Counted from the stretch's first letter, positions 1 to 9,487 are shown. The stretch is 64,000 nucleotides of DNA from Spirosoma sp. KUDC1026 (GCF_013375035.1 NZ_CP056032.1:2760001-2824000), one strand, 5' to 3'. Translations and numbers: made by a program. Notes: generated from the sequence alone by a model not told the origin.

Positions 1-2
1 GC

Positions 3-320
3 GCTACGTTTCTGGCCGGACAGTTAATGGAGTATAAACATCTGTTTGACCAGCAGTTGGTAATCAGCCAGGGAACATTTGCCACCGGGTTCTTTACCCT
101 GACGGGTTTTCACGGGCTACACGTATTGATCGGACTGATCTGCCTGCTGGTGGTGCTGTGTCTGGCTTTTCTGGGTGATTTCGAAAATTCGGATTCGTCG
201 CTGATTCAGGCCGTGGGTATCTACTGGCATTTTGTGGATGTGGTCTGGATCATTGTTTTTGCGCTGGTATACATTCTGCCTCAATTTATAAACCTGCACG
301 GCCATGTCAGCACTCCTTAG
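3..320 (+). CDS. Cytochrome c oxidase subunit III, 3' part
   Basis: C-terminal part of a heme-copper oxidase subunit III, an inner-membrane subunit of the terminal oxidase without redox centres of its own. The reading frame is open to the left edge, so the start lies outside the window. Visible motifs are GFHGLHV and YWHFVDVVW, the family signature of the last helices, with three hydrophobic segments in about 105 residues. The stop overlaps the start of the ctaG-like gene by 17 bp, which implies translational coupling. It is the first visible gene of an oxidase/bc-complex operon running to 3308. Family call is firm; whether the oxidase is caa3 or aa3 type cannot be seen because subunits I and II are off the edge. 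Confidence 0.9.
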   Translation, partial: ATFLAGQLMEYKHLFDQQLVISQGTFATGFFTLTGFHGLHVLIGLICLLVVLCLAFLGDFENSDSSLIQAVGIYWHFVDVVWIIVFALVYILPQFINLHGHVSTP

Positions 321-1185
321 CTTCTGGTCCATCGACTGGTTTAGTCTGGCGTTGCTGACTGGACTGGCACTGCTGTACGGGTATGCAGCGCGCTGGCAGC
401 GCCAACCGGGCGTTGGCTGGTACGTAGCCGGCCTGGTCGTGGTGGGGTTGGTGCAGACATCTCCCTTATACGTCCTGGGGGCGCATTATCTGCTTAGTGC
501 GCACATGATGGGGCACATGCTGTTGCTGCTGATTGCCGCTCCATTACTGGTGCTGGGACTGCCGAAGCAATCATCCGGTAAAGGGGGATTCCTGGTGAAA
601 AAACTGTCTGTTTTTTTCGTCCGTCGGCCCTGGATGGGTTGGCTTCTGGGCGTTGGCATCATGTGGTTCTGGCATATTCCCTCGGTTTACGATGCTACCG
701 TTGCTCATGACTACAGCACGGCACTGGGCGACATAGCGTCTATTCCGATATGCCGGGGGGGCGGTTCGTCGGCGGGGATGCTGGCGAACCTGGCGCACAT
801 TCTGCATCCGATTAGTCTGCTGCTGGCAGGGGGCTGCTTTGCCTGGCCGTTAATTGGCCCTTTCCCCGAACAGCGAATTCATCCCATGGTGGGAATTGCC
901 TACCTGGCTTCGGCATGTCTGGGCTGCTCGTTGATGGGTATGTTAATCACCTTCGCGCCGGTTGGTGTCTACCAGACGTACGTAGGCGCCGACTATTACG
1001 GGCTGCTGAGACAGATACACGAGGACTGGGGGTTCGACCGGGCCACCGACCAGCAGACGGCCGGTCTGTTAATGTGGGTGCCGGGTTGTCTGATCTATCT
1101 GACGGGAGCGCTGTATCTGTTCACTAACTGGCTGACCGTAGCTGATAAACCTGTAGGCCCATTGCTATGGAACGAGGAGAAATGA
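304..1185 (+). CDS. ctaG: Cytochrome c oxidase assembly protein, CtaG/Caa3 family
   Basis: A polytopic membrane protein of 293 residues matching the Caa3_CtaG family, which is linked to assembly of caa3-type oxidases in Gram-positive bacteria and many Bacteroidota. Seen: about seven hydrophobic helices, an HMMGHMLLL segment near residue 68, a MWFWHIPSVYD segment and a GPFPEQRIHP loop, all typical of the family; conserved His/Met residues are candidate copper ligands. It overlaps subunit III by 17 bp and the next small gene by 19 bp. This is not the Cox11-type CtaG; the two share only the name. Start ATG is chosen because it gives the first transmembrane helix within 20 residues. Confidence 0.85.
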   Translation: MSALLSFWSIDWFSLALLTGLALLYGYAARWQRQPGVGWYVAGLVVVGLVQTSPLYVLGAHYLLSAHMMGHMLLLLIAAPLLVLGLPKQSSGKGGFLVKKLSVFFVRRPWMGWLLGVGIMWFWHIPSVYDATVAHDYSTALGDIASIPICRGGGSSAGMLANLAHILHPISLLLAGGCFAWPLIGPFPEQRIHPMVGIAYLASACLGCSLMGMLITFAPVGVYQTYVGADYYGLLRQIHEDWGFDRATDQQTAGLLMWVPGCLIYLTGALYLFTNWLTVADKPVGPLLWNEEK

Positions 1186-1421
1186 ACGGGGACGAGAAAA
1201 AAGAATACCTGATCAACCGGGACAACTGGACAAAAGCCCGGCCACAGCACATCCCACGTCCAACGTACTGGCCCTTTTTTCTGGCCATGGGGTTGGCTTT
1301 TGCGGTATGGGGGTTACTAACGAGCTGGCTCATCGGTGTGGCGGGACTGGTGGTAATGATGATAGCTCTGGTGGGCTGGATAAACGAACTGCGACATGAG
1401 TCAGGAAGAAAACAAAACTAA
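1167..1421 (+). CDS. Small membrane subunit of the oxidase locus (subunit IV-like)
   Basis: An 84-residue protein with a charged N-terminus, then two closely spaced hydrophobic helices (about residues 32-52 and 55-72) and a charged tail containing GWINELRHE. The PTYWPF entry into helix 1 and the GWI-E-RHE end resemble small accessory subunits or the C-terminal tails of subunit I in caa3/aa3 oxidases. No redox residues are seen. It overlaps ctaG by 19 bp and the Rieske gene by 26 bp, so it is embedded in the operon. An alternative ATG 15 bp downstream (at 1182) would remove the first five residues. Assignment as an oxidase subunit is inference from context and shape. Confidence 0.6.
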   Translation: MERGEMNGDEKKEYLINRDNWTKARPQHIPRPTYWPFFLAMGLAFAVWGLLTSWLIGVAGLVVMMIALVGWINELRHESGRKQN

Positions 1422-1923
1422 GGAAGAAAGCCGACGGGATTTTATGATGAAGGTAAGCCTGGGTCTGGGTGGGGTTGCCGCACTGGCGGTGAGCGTACCG
1501 GTCGTTGGTGCGTTGGTCGCTCCGTTGCTTGAAAATAAACCAGAGGTCTGGCGTACGGTGGGTAAACCCGACGATTTTCCGGTGGGTGAAACCCAGCTTG
1601 TCCGCTTCGAAAACGCCGACCCGAAAGCCTGGGCGGGCATGACGGCCCGAACGGCGGCCTGGCTTCGGCACGATACAGAAGGTCACTTTATTGCTTTCTC
1701 GGTAAACTGCACGCATCTGGGATGCCCCGTCCGGTGGGAGGCCGACGCCGAATTATTTATGTGCCCTTGTCACGGTGGCGTGTATTACCGCGATGGCTCG
1801 GTCGCATCCGGGCCACCGCCCAAGGAACTGCAACGCTACGCCGTTCGGGTAGAACAGGGGCAGGTTCAGATCGGGACGGGGCCGATCCCCATTACCAATT
1901 TTGGCGACGAGCAGGCTTCATGA
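1396..1923 (+). CDS. Rieske [2Fe-2S] protein of a cytochrome bc complex
   Basis: Iron-sulfur subunit that takes electrons from quinol at the Qo site and passes them to cytochrome c. The 175-residue protein starts with a Tat-type region (SRRDFMMK followed by a hydrophobic segment, residues 12-45), which would act as its membrane anchor. The cluster motifs CTHLGC and CPCHGG bind the 2Fe-2S centre, and a GPPP loop follows as in true Rieske proteins. Its stop codon overlaps the cytochrome b start as ATGA. Together with the next gene it forms the catalytic core of a bc complex placed in the same operon as the terminal oxidase genes. Confidence 0.93.
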   Translation: MSQEENKTKEESRRDFMMKVSLGLGGVAALAVSVPVVGALVAPLLENKPEVWRTVGKPDDFPVGETQLVRFENADPKAWAGMTARTAAWLRHDTEGHFIAFSVNCTHLGCPVRWEADAELFMCPCHGGVYYRDGSVASGPPPKELQRYAVRVEQGQVQIGTGPIPITNFGDEQAS

Positions 1924-3308
1924 GCGTACTACAAAACATCGGGAACTGGCTGGACGATCGGCTGGGCTGGTCGGAGAATATCATGCCGCTCATCAAACAC
2001 CCTGTTCCGCCGGGTGCCAAATGGGCATATGTGTTTGGTAGCGCTACGTTGTTCTGTTTTATCCTTCAGGTCGTCACCGGTATTGGCCTGTCACTGCTGT
2101 ACCAGCCGTCGTCGGCGGATGCGTTTGAGTCACTGAAATTCATTACCAACCAGGCCACGTTCGGACGGGTGCTGCGGGGGATTCATTTCTTCGGTGCGTC
2201 GGGAATGGTGATTATGGTCGGTATTCACATGATTCGGGTGTATATCATGGCGGCTTATAAATACCCACGTGAAATGAGTTGGATCAGCGGTGTCTTCCTG
2301 TTTTTCCTGACCATCATCATGGGCTTTACGGGACAGTTGCTACGCTGGGATTCCAACGGAGTCTGGTCATCGGTGGTGGCAGCTCAGAACCTGGGTCGCG
2401 TACCGCTGATTGGTACCGGCCTGGCGCGGCTCCTGCTGGGGGGCGATACCATTGGCGCCCAGACGCTGAGCCGTTTTTTCGCCTACCATGTCTTCCTGTT
2501 TCCGGCGCTCATTTTCCTGTTTGTCGGCGTCCATTTGTACCTGGTATTTTATCACGGTATCTCAGAGCCGCCCAAAGCAGGTCAATTGGTTGATCCCAAA
2601 ACGTACCGGGCCTGGTACAACGACATGCTGAAGCGGGTGGGCGTTCCGTTCTGGCCGGATGCAGCCTGGCGCGATGCGCTTTTTGGGGCGCTGGTTATTC
2701 TGGCGATTGTTGGACTAGCGGTCTTTGTCGGTCCACCCGAGTTGACCCAGCCGCCCGATCCGTCAATTATCAATACGTCACCTGCACCAGACTGGTACAT
2801 GCTACCTGTCTTTGCCCTGTTCGCACTGGTACCTCCAGCAACCGAATCGTACCTGATTTTTCTGGGACCGGTTCTGATGGTCGTAGCCTTATTAGCCCTG
2901 CCCTTCGTGTCCAATAAAGGCGAGCGAAGTCCCATCCGACGGCCCTGGGCGGTGTTTGGGGTAGCCTGCGTAATTGTGTTTATGGGAGCTTTGTTGTACG
3001 TAGGCGAACGGGAGCCCTGGTCCCCGCATTTCGATACCAAACCGCTGGCGCAGGTGATCAACTACGCCAACCCGAAACTTAAACAGGGCGCAATCTTATT
3101 CCACGATAAGGGATGTCAGTATTGTCACGAAGTTGGCGGGCAGGGCGGCATTACCGGACCGAGCCTGACGCATATTGGCCGTACCTGGACGACCGATCAG
3201 ATTAAAGTGCAGATTGTGAACGGAGCAACGGGCATGCCCGCTTACGGGGGCATGCTTTCCAACAAGGAACTAACGGATCTGGTTAACTTTCTCCATGCTC
3301 AGCAATGA
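1920..3308 (+). CDS. Cytochrome b with fused C-terminal cytochrome c domain
   Basis: Quinol-oxidising membrane subunit of a bc-type complex, 462 residues. Heme-ligand pairs are His89/His103 in helix B (13 residues between) and His190/His205 in helix D (14 between); the 14-residue spacing is the b6-type pattern. A PDWY motif near 290, the equivalent of PEWY at the Qo site, is present. After the last helix a cytochrome c domain follows, with CQYCH (Cys399, Cys402, His403) and a likely distal Met439 in GMPAYGG. So cytochromes b and c are one polypeptide. The start at 1920 is used because it couples (ATGA) to the Rieske gene and gives the normal N-terminus; an in-frame upstream extension would only read through the Rieske gene. 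Confidence 0.92.
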   Translation: MSVLQNIGNWLDDRLGWSENIMPLIKHPVPPGAKWAYVFGSATLFCFILQVVTGIGLSLLYQPSSADAFESLKFITNQATFGRVLRGIHFFGASGMVIMVGIHMIRVYIMAAYKYPREMSWISGVFLFFLTIIMGFTGQLLRWDSNGVWSSVVAAQNLGRVPLIGTGLARLLLGGDTIGAQTLSRFFAYHVFLFPALIFLFVGVHLYLVFYHGISEPPKAGQLVDPKTYRAWYNDMLKRVGVPFWPDAAWRDALFGALVILAIVGLAVFVGPPELTQPPDPSIINTSPAPDWYMLPVFALFALVPPATESYLIFLGPVLMVVALLALPFVSNKGERSPIRRPWAVFGVACVIVFMGALLYVGEREPWSPHFDTKPLAQVINYANPKLKQGAILFHDKGCQYCHEVGGQGGITGPSLTHIGRTWTTDQIKVQIVNGATGMPAYGGMLSNKELTDLVNFLHAQQ

Positions 3309-3317
3309 GCCATGTGC

Positions 3318-4826
3318 TCAGGCTCCGATAAACTGACGTAACGTTTGTTCTGGACCATCGGTCATGAGCGCGTGCAGGTAGGTTGTTACGGCATCGGCAA
3401 AACCAGGTAGTGCGGTCAGATCGTCCTGCCAGATTGCGCTGTCGGATAAAACGCTGGTCACGAACGTCTGTTCCGATTTAGCGTCATCCTCCAGGATCGT
3501 TTTCCAGTCGCCGTAGAAATAGCCTGCCTTATCGTCGCGAATGGGGTAGGTCAGTATGCCACCGCCCACCGAAATTTCGCCGAGGAATTGACCCTCTTCT
3601 TCGCGAACGGCTTTCATGAATAACAGATAAGCCGCGAAGCCCAGCGCCATGTGTTTGGGAACGGCGTTAAATTGCTGGTAATAGCGTTGCAGGGTAGCAA
3701 CGTTACGTGCCTGCATTTTGGTGGTTTGCTGCAGCGAAATGTTCAGCAGCAGGTGGTCGAGGTAAGGGTTCCGGAAGCGGTCCAGTACGTCGTTTGCGAA
3801 CTGGATAACGGCCCGCTCATCCATACCCGGTATGCCGTAATTCGGTACAGTAGGTACGATTTCATTCAGCATCATCCGCTCGATGAACTGGCTCATGGTA
3901 GGGTGCGACATCTCGTCGGCCACCGTTTCTAGACCCAGCAAGTAGCCCAGCGGAGTAGCCAGGGTATGCGTACCATTCAGCACACGCAGCTTTCGCTCCC
4001 GGTAAAAATTGATGTCTTCATCGATGATAATCTGAGGTGTTGACGCGTCGGCGAACGAGAGCGTTTGACGCACCCGGTCGTCGCCTTCGATAGCCCACAG
4101 ATGGTAGGGCTCGGTGAAGGTCAGCAGGTCATCTTCGTAACCCAGTTCTGCCTGCAGGGCTTGTTTGGCGTCTTCGGTAGGGCGGGTTACAATACGATCA
4201 ACCAGCGAGTTACAGAATCGAACGTGAAATTTGAGCCATTTCGTGAACAGCTTGCCCAGCTCGTTGTACTGCGCGAGCTGTTCGACGGCCAGCCGTAATT
4301 TCAGACCATTATCGGTGACCAGTTCGGTTGGAATAACAACCAGCCCTTTGGCTCTCGAGCCGCCCACACTCCGGAAACGTTCGTACAGAAACGCCGTCAG
4401 TTTAGCCGGAAACGACTGCGGAGGCCGCTGAAAAATATTCTCTTCGGTATAATTCAGACCAACCTCGGTCGTGTTCGAAATAATGATCTGAAGATTCGGG
4501 TTCCGGGCAATCAGCAACACTTCGTCCCATTGTGTCTGAGCGGCCAGTACCCGGCTAATGGCCGATACAACCTTAGTTTCCGCTACGTCCTTTCCCTGCT
4601 GAACGCCCCGTACAGCAACCGTGTACAGGTTGTCCTGCTGCGCAAATTCATCCGTCTGGCTATCGGTCGATTTAACAACAACGATGGACCCCCGGAAACG
4701 ATCGGCATCATTGGCCTGCTGGATGAGGAAGTCAGGCAAGCCCCGTAATAAGACACCGGTACCAAACTGGAGAACACGTTCTGGAAGCGCAGGAGCTGGG
4801 TAAAGGGAGCGGTTTAATTGAGACAT
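3318..4826 (-). CDS. uxaB: Tagaturonate reductase / altronate oxidoreductase family
   Basis: NADH-dependent reduction of tagaturonate to altronate in galacturonate breakdown. The protein has 502 residues, close to the usual 480-500, and belongs to the mannitol dehydrogenase family: N-terminal Rossmann motif VLQFGTGVLLRG (residues 18-29), ISNTTEVGL in the middle, and the C-terminal mannitol-dehydrogenase domain containing RKLRVLNGTHT. It ends 9 bp from the oppositely oriented cytochrome b-c gene and is 241 bp downstream of kdgK. The neighbouring dehydratase is UxuA (mannonate), not UxaA (altronate), so the enzyme could instead act on fructuronate; sequence reading alone does not settle this. 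Confidence 0.85.
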   Translation of the reverse strand: MSQLNRSLYPAPALPERVLQFGTGVLLRGLPDFLIQQANDADRFRGSIVVVKSTDSQTDEFAQQDNLYTVAVRGVQQGKDVAETKVVSAISRVLAAQTQWDEVLLIARNPNLQIIISNTTEVGLNYTEENIFQRPPQSFPAKLTAFLYERFRSVGGSRAKGLVVIPTELVTDNGLKLRLAVEQLAQYNELGKLFTKWLKFHVRFCNSLVDRIVTRPTEDAKQALQAELGYEDDLLTFTEPYHLWAIEGDDRVRQTLSFADASTPQIIIDEDINFYRERKLRVLNGTHTLATPLGYLLGLETVADEMSHPTMSQFIERMMLNEIVPTVPNYGIPGMDERAVIQFANDVLDRFRNPYLDHLLLNISLQQTTKMQARNVATLQRYYQQFNAVPKHMALGFAAYLLFMKAVREEEGQFLGEISVGGGILTYPIRDDKAGYFYGDWKTILEDDAKSEQTFVTSVLSDSAIWQDDLTALPGFADAVTTYLHALMTDGPEQTLRQFIGA

Positions 4827-5067
4827 ATGGGTAAAAACGCTGACGAACTGCGGGCGACGGCAGCCAGTCGATAATCAACTAAGAAAATGGGCAAAAAACA
4901 GGGCAATCACAATTCGACAATATTACAAAGGACTGTCTGATATGTCACTGCAATTTTATGGATTGATTAAATTTTGACCAGTTGACGTTAATTATTACTT
5001 ATTTACCGGAAGGTTGACAGCTGTTAAATTACCAGTAGAATCACCCGGCCCGGTTTTCGCCAGTCTA
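4827..5067. other. Intergenic stretch between uxaB and kdgK
   Basis: A 241-bp AT-rich gap between two minus-strand genes, long enough for a separate uxaB promoter. No exact TAnnTTTG core was found on the minus strand. The clearest symmetric element is TTGACAGCTGTTAA at 5014-5027, an 8-bp perfect core (ACAGCTGT) with near-symmetric flanks, which could be a regulator site. No small reading frame or strong hairpin was seen. Confidence 0.3.
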
Positions 5068-6060
5068 TTACCGCTTCAATTTTCCTGAGCTGTCGCCAGC
5101 GGCCAGCGTTGTAATCTCGGCTACGGTAGCCAGATTAACATCACCGGGGATGGTATGTTTCAATGCCGAAGCGGCTACCCCGAACTCGACAGCCTGTTGC
5201 AGGTTCGTGAACGTCAGCAGACCGTAAATAAGCCCCGCCATGTAAGCGTCGCCCGTGCCGATCCGGTCCACAATGGGCTGGATGTCGTACTGCCGGGACC
5301 GGTGAATGGTTTCTCCGTCGAACAGCTTGGCCGAAAGTTGATTGTGAGAGGCACTGACCGAAACCCGCTTGGTATCGGTGATGTATTTGATCATCGGGAA
5401 GCGGTCCATCATGGCCAGACCTGCCTCCTGAAAGGAATCGGTCGAAAGACCATAAATCTCGTTAAACAAGGCTTTGCCGCCCAGCACCAGCGTACAACCT
5501 TCGGTCAGGGCAGGCATGATTTCCTGCGGAGTCCGACCATACTGCCAGAGGTTACTGCGGTAGACGATATCACCCGAGACCGGCACGCCCAAACGGTTGG
5601 CAGTCTGAATTCCCGCCAGGAGGCAATCGGCTGCGCCCTGGGAGAGCGCGGGCGTAATACCGGTCCAGTGGAACCAGTCGGCTCCCGTCAGTACCGTTTC
5701 CCAGTTAATCTCGTTCGATTGAATCCGGGCAAAGGCTGAGTCAACCCGGTCATACACGATCTGGCTGGCCCGGCTCCCGGCTCCCATTTCCAGAAAATAC
5801 AGACCCATGCGTCCATCGCCGTATTGAATATGGTCTGTGCTGACACCAAACTTACGAAGATAGCCCGAAGCCGCCTGCCCCAGGGTATGATCCGGAAAGC
5901 GCGTTACGTGCGCCGTATCGGCACCAAGCTGCGCCAGCGACACGGCAACGTTGGCTTCCGTACCGCCGAAGTGCATGGTTAATACATCTGTTTGCAAGAT
6001 TCTTCCAACACCCGGCGGACTTAGCCGGAGCATGACTTCACCGAAGGTGACAACTTTCAT
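5068..6060 (-). CDS. kdgK: 2-keto-3-deoxygluconate kinase (PfkB family)
   Basis: Phosphorylates 2-keto-3-deoxygluconate with ATP to give KDPG, the step where the glucuronate and galacturonate branches have already merged. The 330-residue protein shows the PfkB layout: N-terminal GGTEANVAVSLAQLGAD substrate-side motif near residue 32, and the C-terminal GTGDAYMAGL signature near residue 270 with the catalytic Asp. The family also contains fructokinases and ribokinases; the hexuronate neighbours favour KdgK. It is transcribed after the exuT-like transporter with a 47-bp gap, so the two probably share a message. Confidence 0.85.
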   Translation of the reverse strand: MKVVTFGEVMLRLSPPGVGRILQTDVLTMHFGGTEANVAVSLAQLGADTAHVTRFPDHTLGQAASGYLRKFGVSTDHIQYGDGRMGLYFLEMGAGSRASQIVYDRVDSAFARIQSNEINWETVLTGADWFHWTGITPALSQGAADCLLAGIQTANRLGVPVSGDIVYRSNLWQYGRTPQEIMPALTEGCTLVLGGKALFNEIYGLSTDSFQEAGLAMMDRFPMIKYITDTKRVSVSASHNQLSAKLFDGETIHRSRQYDIQPIVDRIGTGDAYMAGLIYGLLTFTNLQQAVEFGVAASALKHTIPGDVNLATVAEITTLAAGDSSGKLKR

Positions 6061-6107
6061 AGCGCGATAAGAGGGTTGGGCCCGAGAGAAAATGCAATGA
6101 TAGGCAT

Positions 6108-7469
6108 TTAGCGCTCATGAGCCATGCTCCATTGGGCACTCTTTTCCAACTCTTCGGCTTTCACGGGTTGTAACCGGGGCAGGATAAGGTGGATGAGCGC
6201 CAGCGCCAGCAGATACGAGCAACTGGCAATAAGGAACATGGGCTGGTAACCAAAGACCGTGATGATCCGGCCGGAGAGCAGCGCCAGCAAAATACCGCCG
6301 ATGGCACCAAACATACCGCCAATACCGGTAACGGAGGCTACTACGTTCTTGGGAAATAGATCTGAGGCAAACGTGTACATATTGGCCGCCCAGCCCTGGT
6401 GAGCAGCCGCTGCCAGCGAGATCAGGGCAATCGAAAGGGTTAGACTGCTGGTTTTAGCGGCAAAGAAAATAGGAACAACGCAGAGCGCGCAGATAAACAT
6501 GGTCGTTTTTCGGGCTTGGTTCGCCGACCAGCCGCGGCTCATCAGTTGCGTGCTGAGCCAGCCGAAGAAAACACTACCTGCGTCGGAAACAACGTATAGA
6601 ATCAGGAAGGGGACACCGAAGCTTTTGAGGTCGAGCTTTCTGTCAAACGCGTCATTGGAACTGAAAAAATCGGGTAGCCAGGTCATGTAAAACCACCAGA
6701 TCGGGTCGGCCAGAAACTTACCGACAGCAAAGGCCCAGGTCTGTTTATAACCCAGCAACTGCCCCCAGGAAACAGGTCGCGAAGGTACTTTTTCGGTATC
6801 GCTACGAATATACGCCAGTTCATCCGCCGACAGTTTGGGACTGCGTTCGGGTTTGCTGTAGGTCATCCACCAGAAGAACAGCAGGAGTACGGAAAGCAGA
6901 CCCGTGATCAGAAACGAACTACGCCAGCCGAATTGTAAGATCAGGTAGGGAGCAGCCAGGGCGGTCAGAATAATGCCAACGTTGGTACCGGCATTAAAAA
7001 GTCCGTTGGCAAATGATCGTTCGTGTTTGGGAAACCATTCGGCTACGGTCTTGATGGCCGCGGGGAAATTGGCTGCTTCGCCAAAGCCGAGCATCGCGCG
7101 CATCCAGCGCAGACCACCGATGCTTGACACAAAGCTGGTTAGCACAGCCGCAACGCTCCAGATACCGATCCCCAGCGCAAACCCCCGTCGGGTGCCAATC
7201 CGGTCGATGGCCCAACCCACTAGTAGAAAGCCAATGGCGTACGCAAATTTAAACGCAGCATCTACGTCGCCGTAGAGAACCTTAAATCGATCGGTGGCTT
7301 CACGAGTGAGTACCGCATCGGGTGCCAGTTCCAGCATGTCCTTTCGAAAGACCTCATCGGTCATGGTAAAGGAAAGTATCTGACGGTCGACGTAGTTAAC
7401 GGTGGTTGCCAGAAAAAGCAGCGCAATAATGCGCCAGCGAAAGCGGCCAGTTGTAGTAATCGTTTGCAA
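6108..7469 (-). CDS. Hexuronate MFS transporter (ExuT-like, ACS family)
   Basis: Inner-membrane proton symporter of the anion:cation symporter family, expected to import glucuronate and galacturonate. It has 453 residues and about 12 hydrophobic helices; the NYVDRQ motif of helix 1 and the AAIKTVAEWFPKHERSFANG motif of helix 4/loop are characteristic of the hexuronate transporter group. No ATG precedes helix 1 in this frame; the best start is the TTG at 7469, and no in-frame ATG was found upstream as far as I followed. It is divergent from uxuA with a 117-bp gap that must hold both promoters. Substrate follows from the gene neighbours. Confidence 0.83.
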   Translation of the reverse strand: MQTITTTGRFRWRIIALLFLATTVNYVDRQILSFTMTDEVFRKDMLELAPDAVLTREATDRFKVLYGDVDAAFKFAYAIGFLLVGWAIDRIGTRRGFALGIGIWSVAAVLTSFVSSIGGLRWMRAMLGFGEAANFPAAIKTVAEWFPKHERSFANGLFNAGTNVGIILTALAAPYLILQFGWRSSFLITGLLSVLLLFFWWMTYSKPERSPKLSADELAYIRSDTEKVPSRPVSWGQLLGYKQTWAFAVGKFLADPIWWFYMTWLPDFFSSNDAFDRKLDLKSFGVPFLILYVVSDAGSVFFGWLSTQLMSRGWSANQARKTTMFICALCVVPIFFAAKTSSLTLSIALISLAAAAHQGWAANMYTFASDLFPKNVVASVTGIGGMFGAIGGILLALLSGRIITVFGYQPMFLIASCSYLLALALIHLILPRLQPVKAEELEKSAQWSMAHER

Positions 7470-7586
7470 AACGGCAGGGTTTGAGGAGAAAAGTAAAGTT
7501 TGTTGCTTATCTACTATTGCGGCAACGTGTCGATACGGAAGAATGCCGTACGTTTGTCCGGACTACATCTGACTAATTTACGTATT

Positions 7587-8789
7587 ATGCTTGAACAAAC
7601 CTGGCGATGGTTTGGGCCGAATGACCCGGTATCGCTCAACGATGTGCGGCAGGCGGGTGCTACCGGCATCGTCTCCGCCCTGCACCATATTCCCAACGGT
7701 GCGGTCTGGTCGGTCGATGAAATCATAAGCCGGAAAACCACCATCGAGCAGGCTGGCCTAACTTGGTCGGTGGTCGAAAGTATTCCGGTACACGAAGAAA
7801 TCAAAACCCGCTCGGGTAATTTTGCTACGTACGTCGAGAACTACAAAGAATCGATTGTTAATCTGGCACAGGCTGGTATCGATACGGTCTGTTACAATTT
7901 TATGCCGGTGCTCGACTGGACCCGCACGGACCTCGACTATGTCATGCCCGACGGTTCGACCGGTCTCCGTTTCGATGCGACTGAGTTTGCGGCTTTTGAA
8001 CTCTACATCCTGCAACGACCTGGTGCCCGGCAACTGTACTCCGCCGAAGAACAGCAGTGGGCGCGTCAGCTCCTGAATAGCATGGACGATACCCAGGTCA
8101 ATCGGCTAACCCGGACGATCATTGCCGGTTTGCCCGGTTCGGAAGAAAGCTACACGGTCGAGCGGTTTCGAGAGGCCCTGACGGCGTATCAGTCGGTTGG
8201 CGATCAGGAACTGCGGCAGAATCTATACGTTTTTCTGCGGGAGATTGTACCCGTTGCTGAGTCGGTTGGTGTCCGTCTGGCCATTCACCCGGATGATCCG
8301 CCGTACCCGATTCTGGGGTTACCCCGTGTGGTGAGTACCGAAGCCGATGCACGAGCGTTACTGGCCGCTGCCGAATCGCCCGCCAATGGCTTGTGTTTCT
8401 GTACGGGTTCGTACGGCGTTCGTCCGGATAACGACCTGGTGGGAATGGCGCAGCGGCTGGGACCGAAAATCCATTTCGTTCACCTGCGCAGTACGGAGCG
8501 GACACCTGCTGGCGAGACCGCCCTGGATGGTAGCTTTCAGGAAGCGAACCACCTAGAGGGTGATGTCGACATGGCTGGCGTAATGCAGGCGCTGCTCGCC
8601 GAACAGAAACGCCGGCAGGAAGAAGGCCGCCCAGACCTGCGCATGCCGTTCCGGCCCGACCACGGCCACCGGATGCTCGATGACCTGACCTCCGGCAAGC
8701 GAACCAATCCGGGCTATACCGCGATCGGCCGGTTACGTGGTCTGGCCGAACTGCGCGGCTTGATGCTGGGACTAAGCCAAAGCCGATAG
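7587..8789 (+). CDS. uxuA: Mannonate dehydratase
   Basis: Dehydrates D-mannonate to 2-keto-3-deoxygluconate, the last specific step of the glucuronate branch. The 400-residue length fits the family (E. coli about 394). Visible family stretches are the N-terminal [35 protein letters not shown] with metal-binding His, and [12 protein letters not shown] near the C-terminus, which supplies Asp and His metal ligands. The ATG at 7587 is preferred over an upstream in-frame start, because the family begins at this Met-Glu-Thr-like position. It is divergent from the exuT-like gene. Confidence 0.93.
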   Translation: MLEQTWRWFGPNDPVSLNDVRQAGATGIVSALHHIPNGAVWSVDEIISRKTTIEQAGLTWSVVESIPVHEEIKTRSGNFATYVENYKESIVNLAQAGIDTVCYNFMPVLDWTRTDLDYVMPDGSTGLRFDATEFAAFELYILQRPGARQLYSAEEQQWARQLLNSMDDTQVNRLTRTIIAGLPGSEESYTVERFREALTAYQSVGDQELRQNLYVFLREIVPVAESVGVRLAIHPDDPPYPILGLPRVVSTEADARALLAAAESPANGLCFCTGSYGVRPDNDLVGMAQRLGPKIHFVHLRSTERTPAGETALDGSFQEANHLEGDVDMAGVMQALLAEQKRRQEEGRPDLRMPFRPDHGHRMLDDLTSGKRTNPGYTAIGRLRGLAELRGLMLGLSQSR

Positions 8790-8851
8790 CCTGGTTTAGT
8801 AGCTAGCGGGTTTAAGTTTTAAAGGTAGTATCTTGCAAATACGTAATCATC

Positions 8852-9487
8852 ATGGCTATGGAAACAGTACAGAAACCCAAACGTACGATAACCCCTGAGC
8901 AGCAGCAGCGTCGGGCTGAACGTAGCCGCCTGCTTAAGTCGATGGTTTACGAAATGTGGGATGGAAAACCCCTGTATTACGCCGGCTACCAAGACGTACT
9001 AAAAGGACAAAAGACAATTGAACAGGTCATGAGTTCGAGTATTTTGCAAAGCCGTATGGCTGTACGAATTGCCGCTTATTTATTATCTGTACTTGATCTG
9101 GAGCAATACGATGTTCTTGGAAACGAAATTGGCGTTCAGTTCAAAAAAGGCGATTGGCGGGCCTGTGATATTGCTATTTTCAACGTAGCTGATCTGGCCG
9201 GGCAGGATGAAACAAAATACGCTTGGGTAGCGCCTAAAATTGCTATTGAGATCGACACAAAAGTTGACCTTAATAGTTTTGACAGTTCGTTCGAATACTA
9301 TGAGAAAAAGACAACCAGCCTACTCGAATTTGGGGTTGAAAAAGTGATCTGGCTGTTCACCCGATCCCGGAAAGTCTGGATAGCCGAACTGGGAAAAGAC
9401 TGGCTGATTCGCGACTGGGACCAGCCGGTTGAAGTACTGAACGGTTGCCGATTTGTGCCGGATGAACTGGTACCCACGAAAAAATAA
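8852..9487 (+). CDS. Uma2-family putative endonuclease (DUF820)
   Basis: A 211-residue protein of the Uma2/DUF820 family, a PD-(D/E)XK nuclease-fold family of unclear biological role that is expanded in Cyanobacteria and Bacteroidota. The core is seen as ACDIAIF (Asp) and APKIAIEIDTK (Glu-x-Lys, residues about 128-138), matching the D...ExK active-site pattern. The N-terminal 35 residues are charged and may be helical. It lies between uxuA and uxaC in the same direction but has no metabolic connection to them, and a strong hairpin starts at its stop codon. It could be a recent insertion into the hexuronate cluster; its activity is unknown. Confidence 0.75.
   Translation: MAMETVQKPKRTITPEQQQRRAERSRLLKSMVYEMWDGKPLYYAGYQDVLKGQKTIEQVMSSSILQSRMAVRIAAYLLSVLDLEQYDVLGNEIGVQFKKGDWRACDIAIFNVADLAGQDETKYAWVAPKIAIEIDTKVDLNSFDSSFEYYEKKTTSLLEFGVEKVIWLFTRSRKVWIAELGKDWLIRDWDQPVEVLNGCRFVPDELVPTKK

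Noticed and set aside
1722..1919. N-terminal extension of cytochrome b
   Set aside because: It reads through the Rieske gene in another frame; the family N-terminus begins at the ATG coupled as ATGA.
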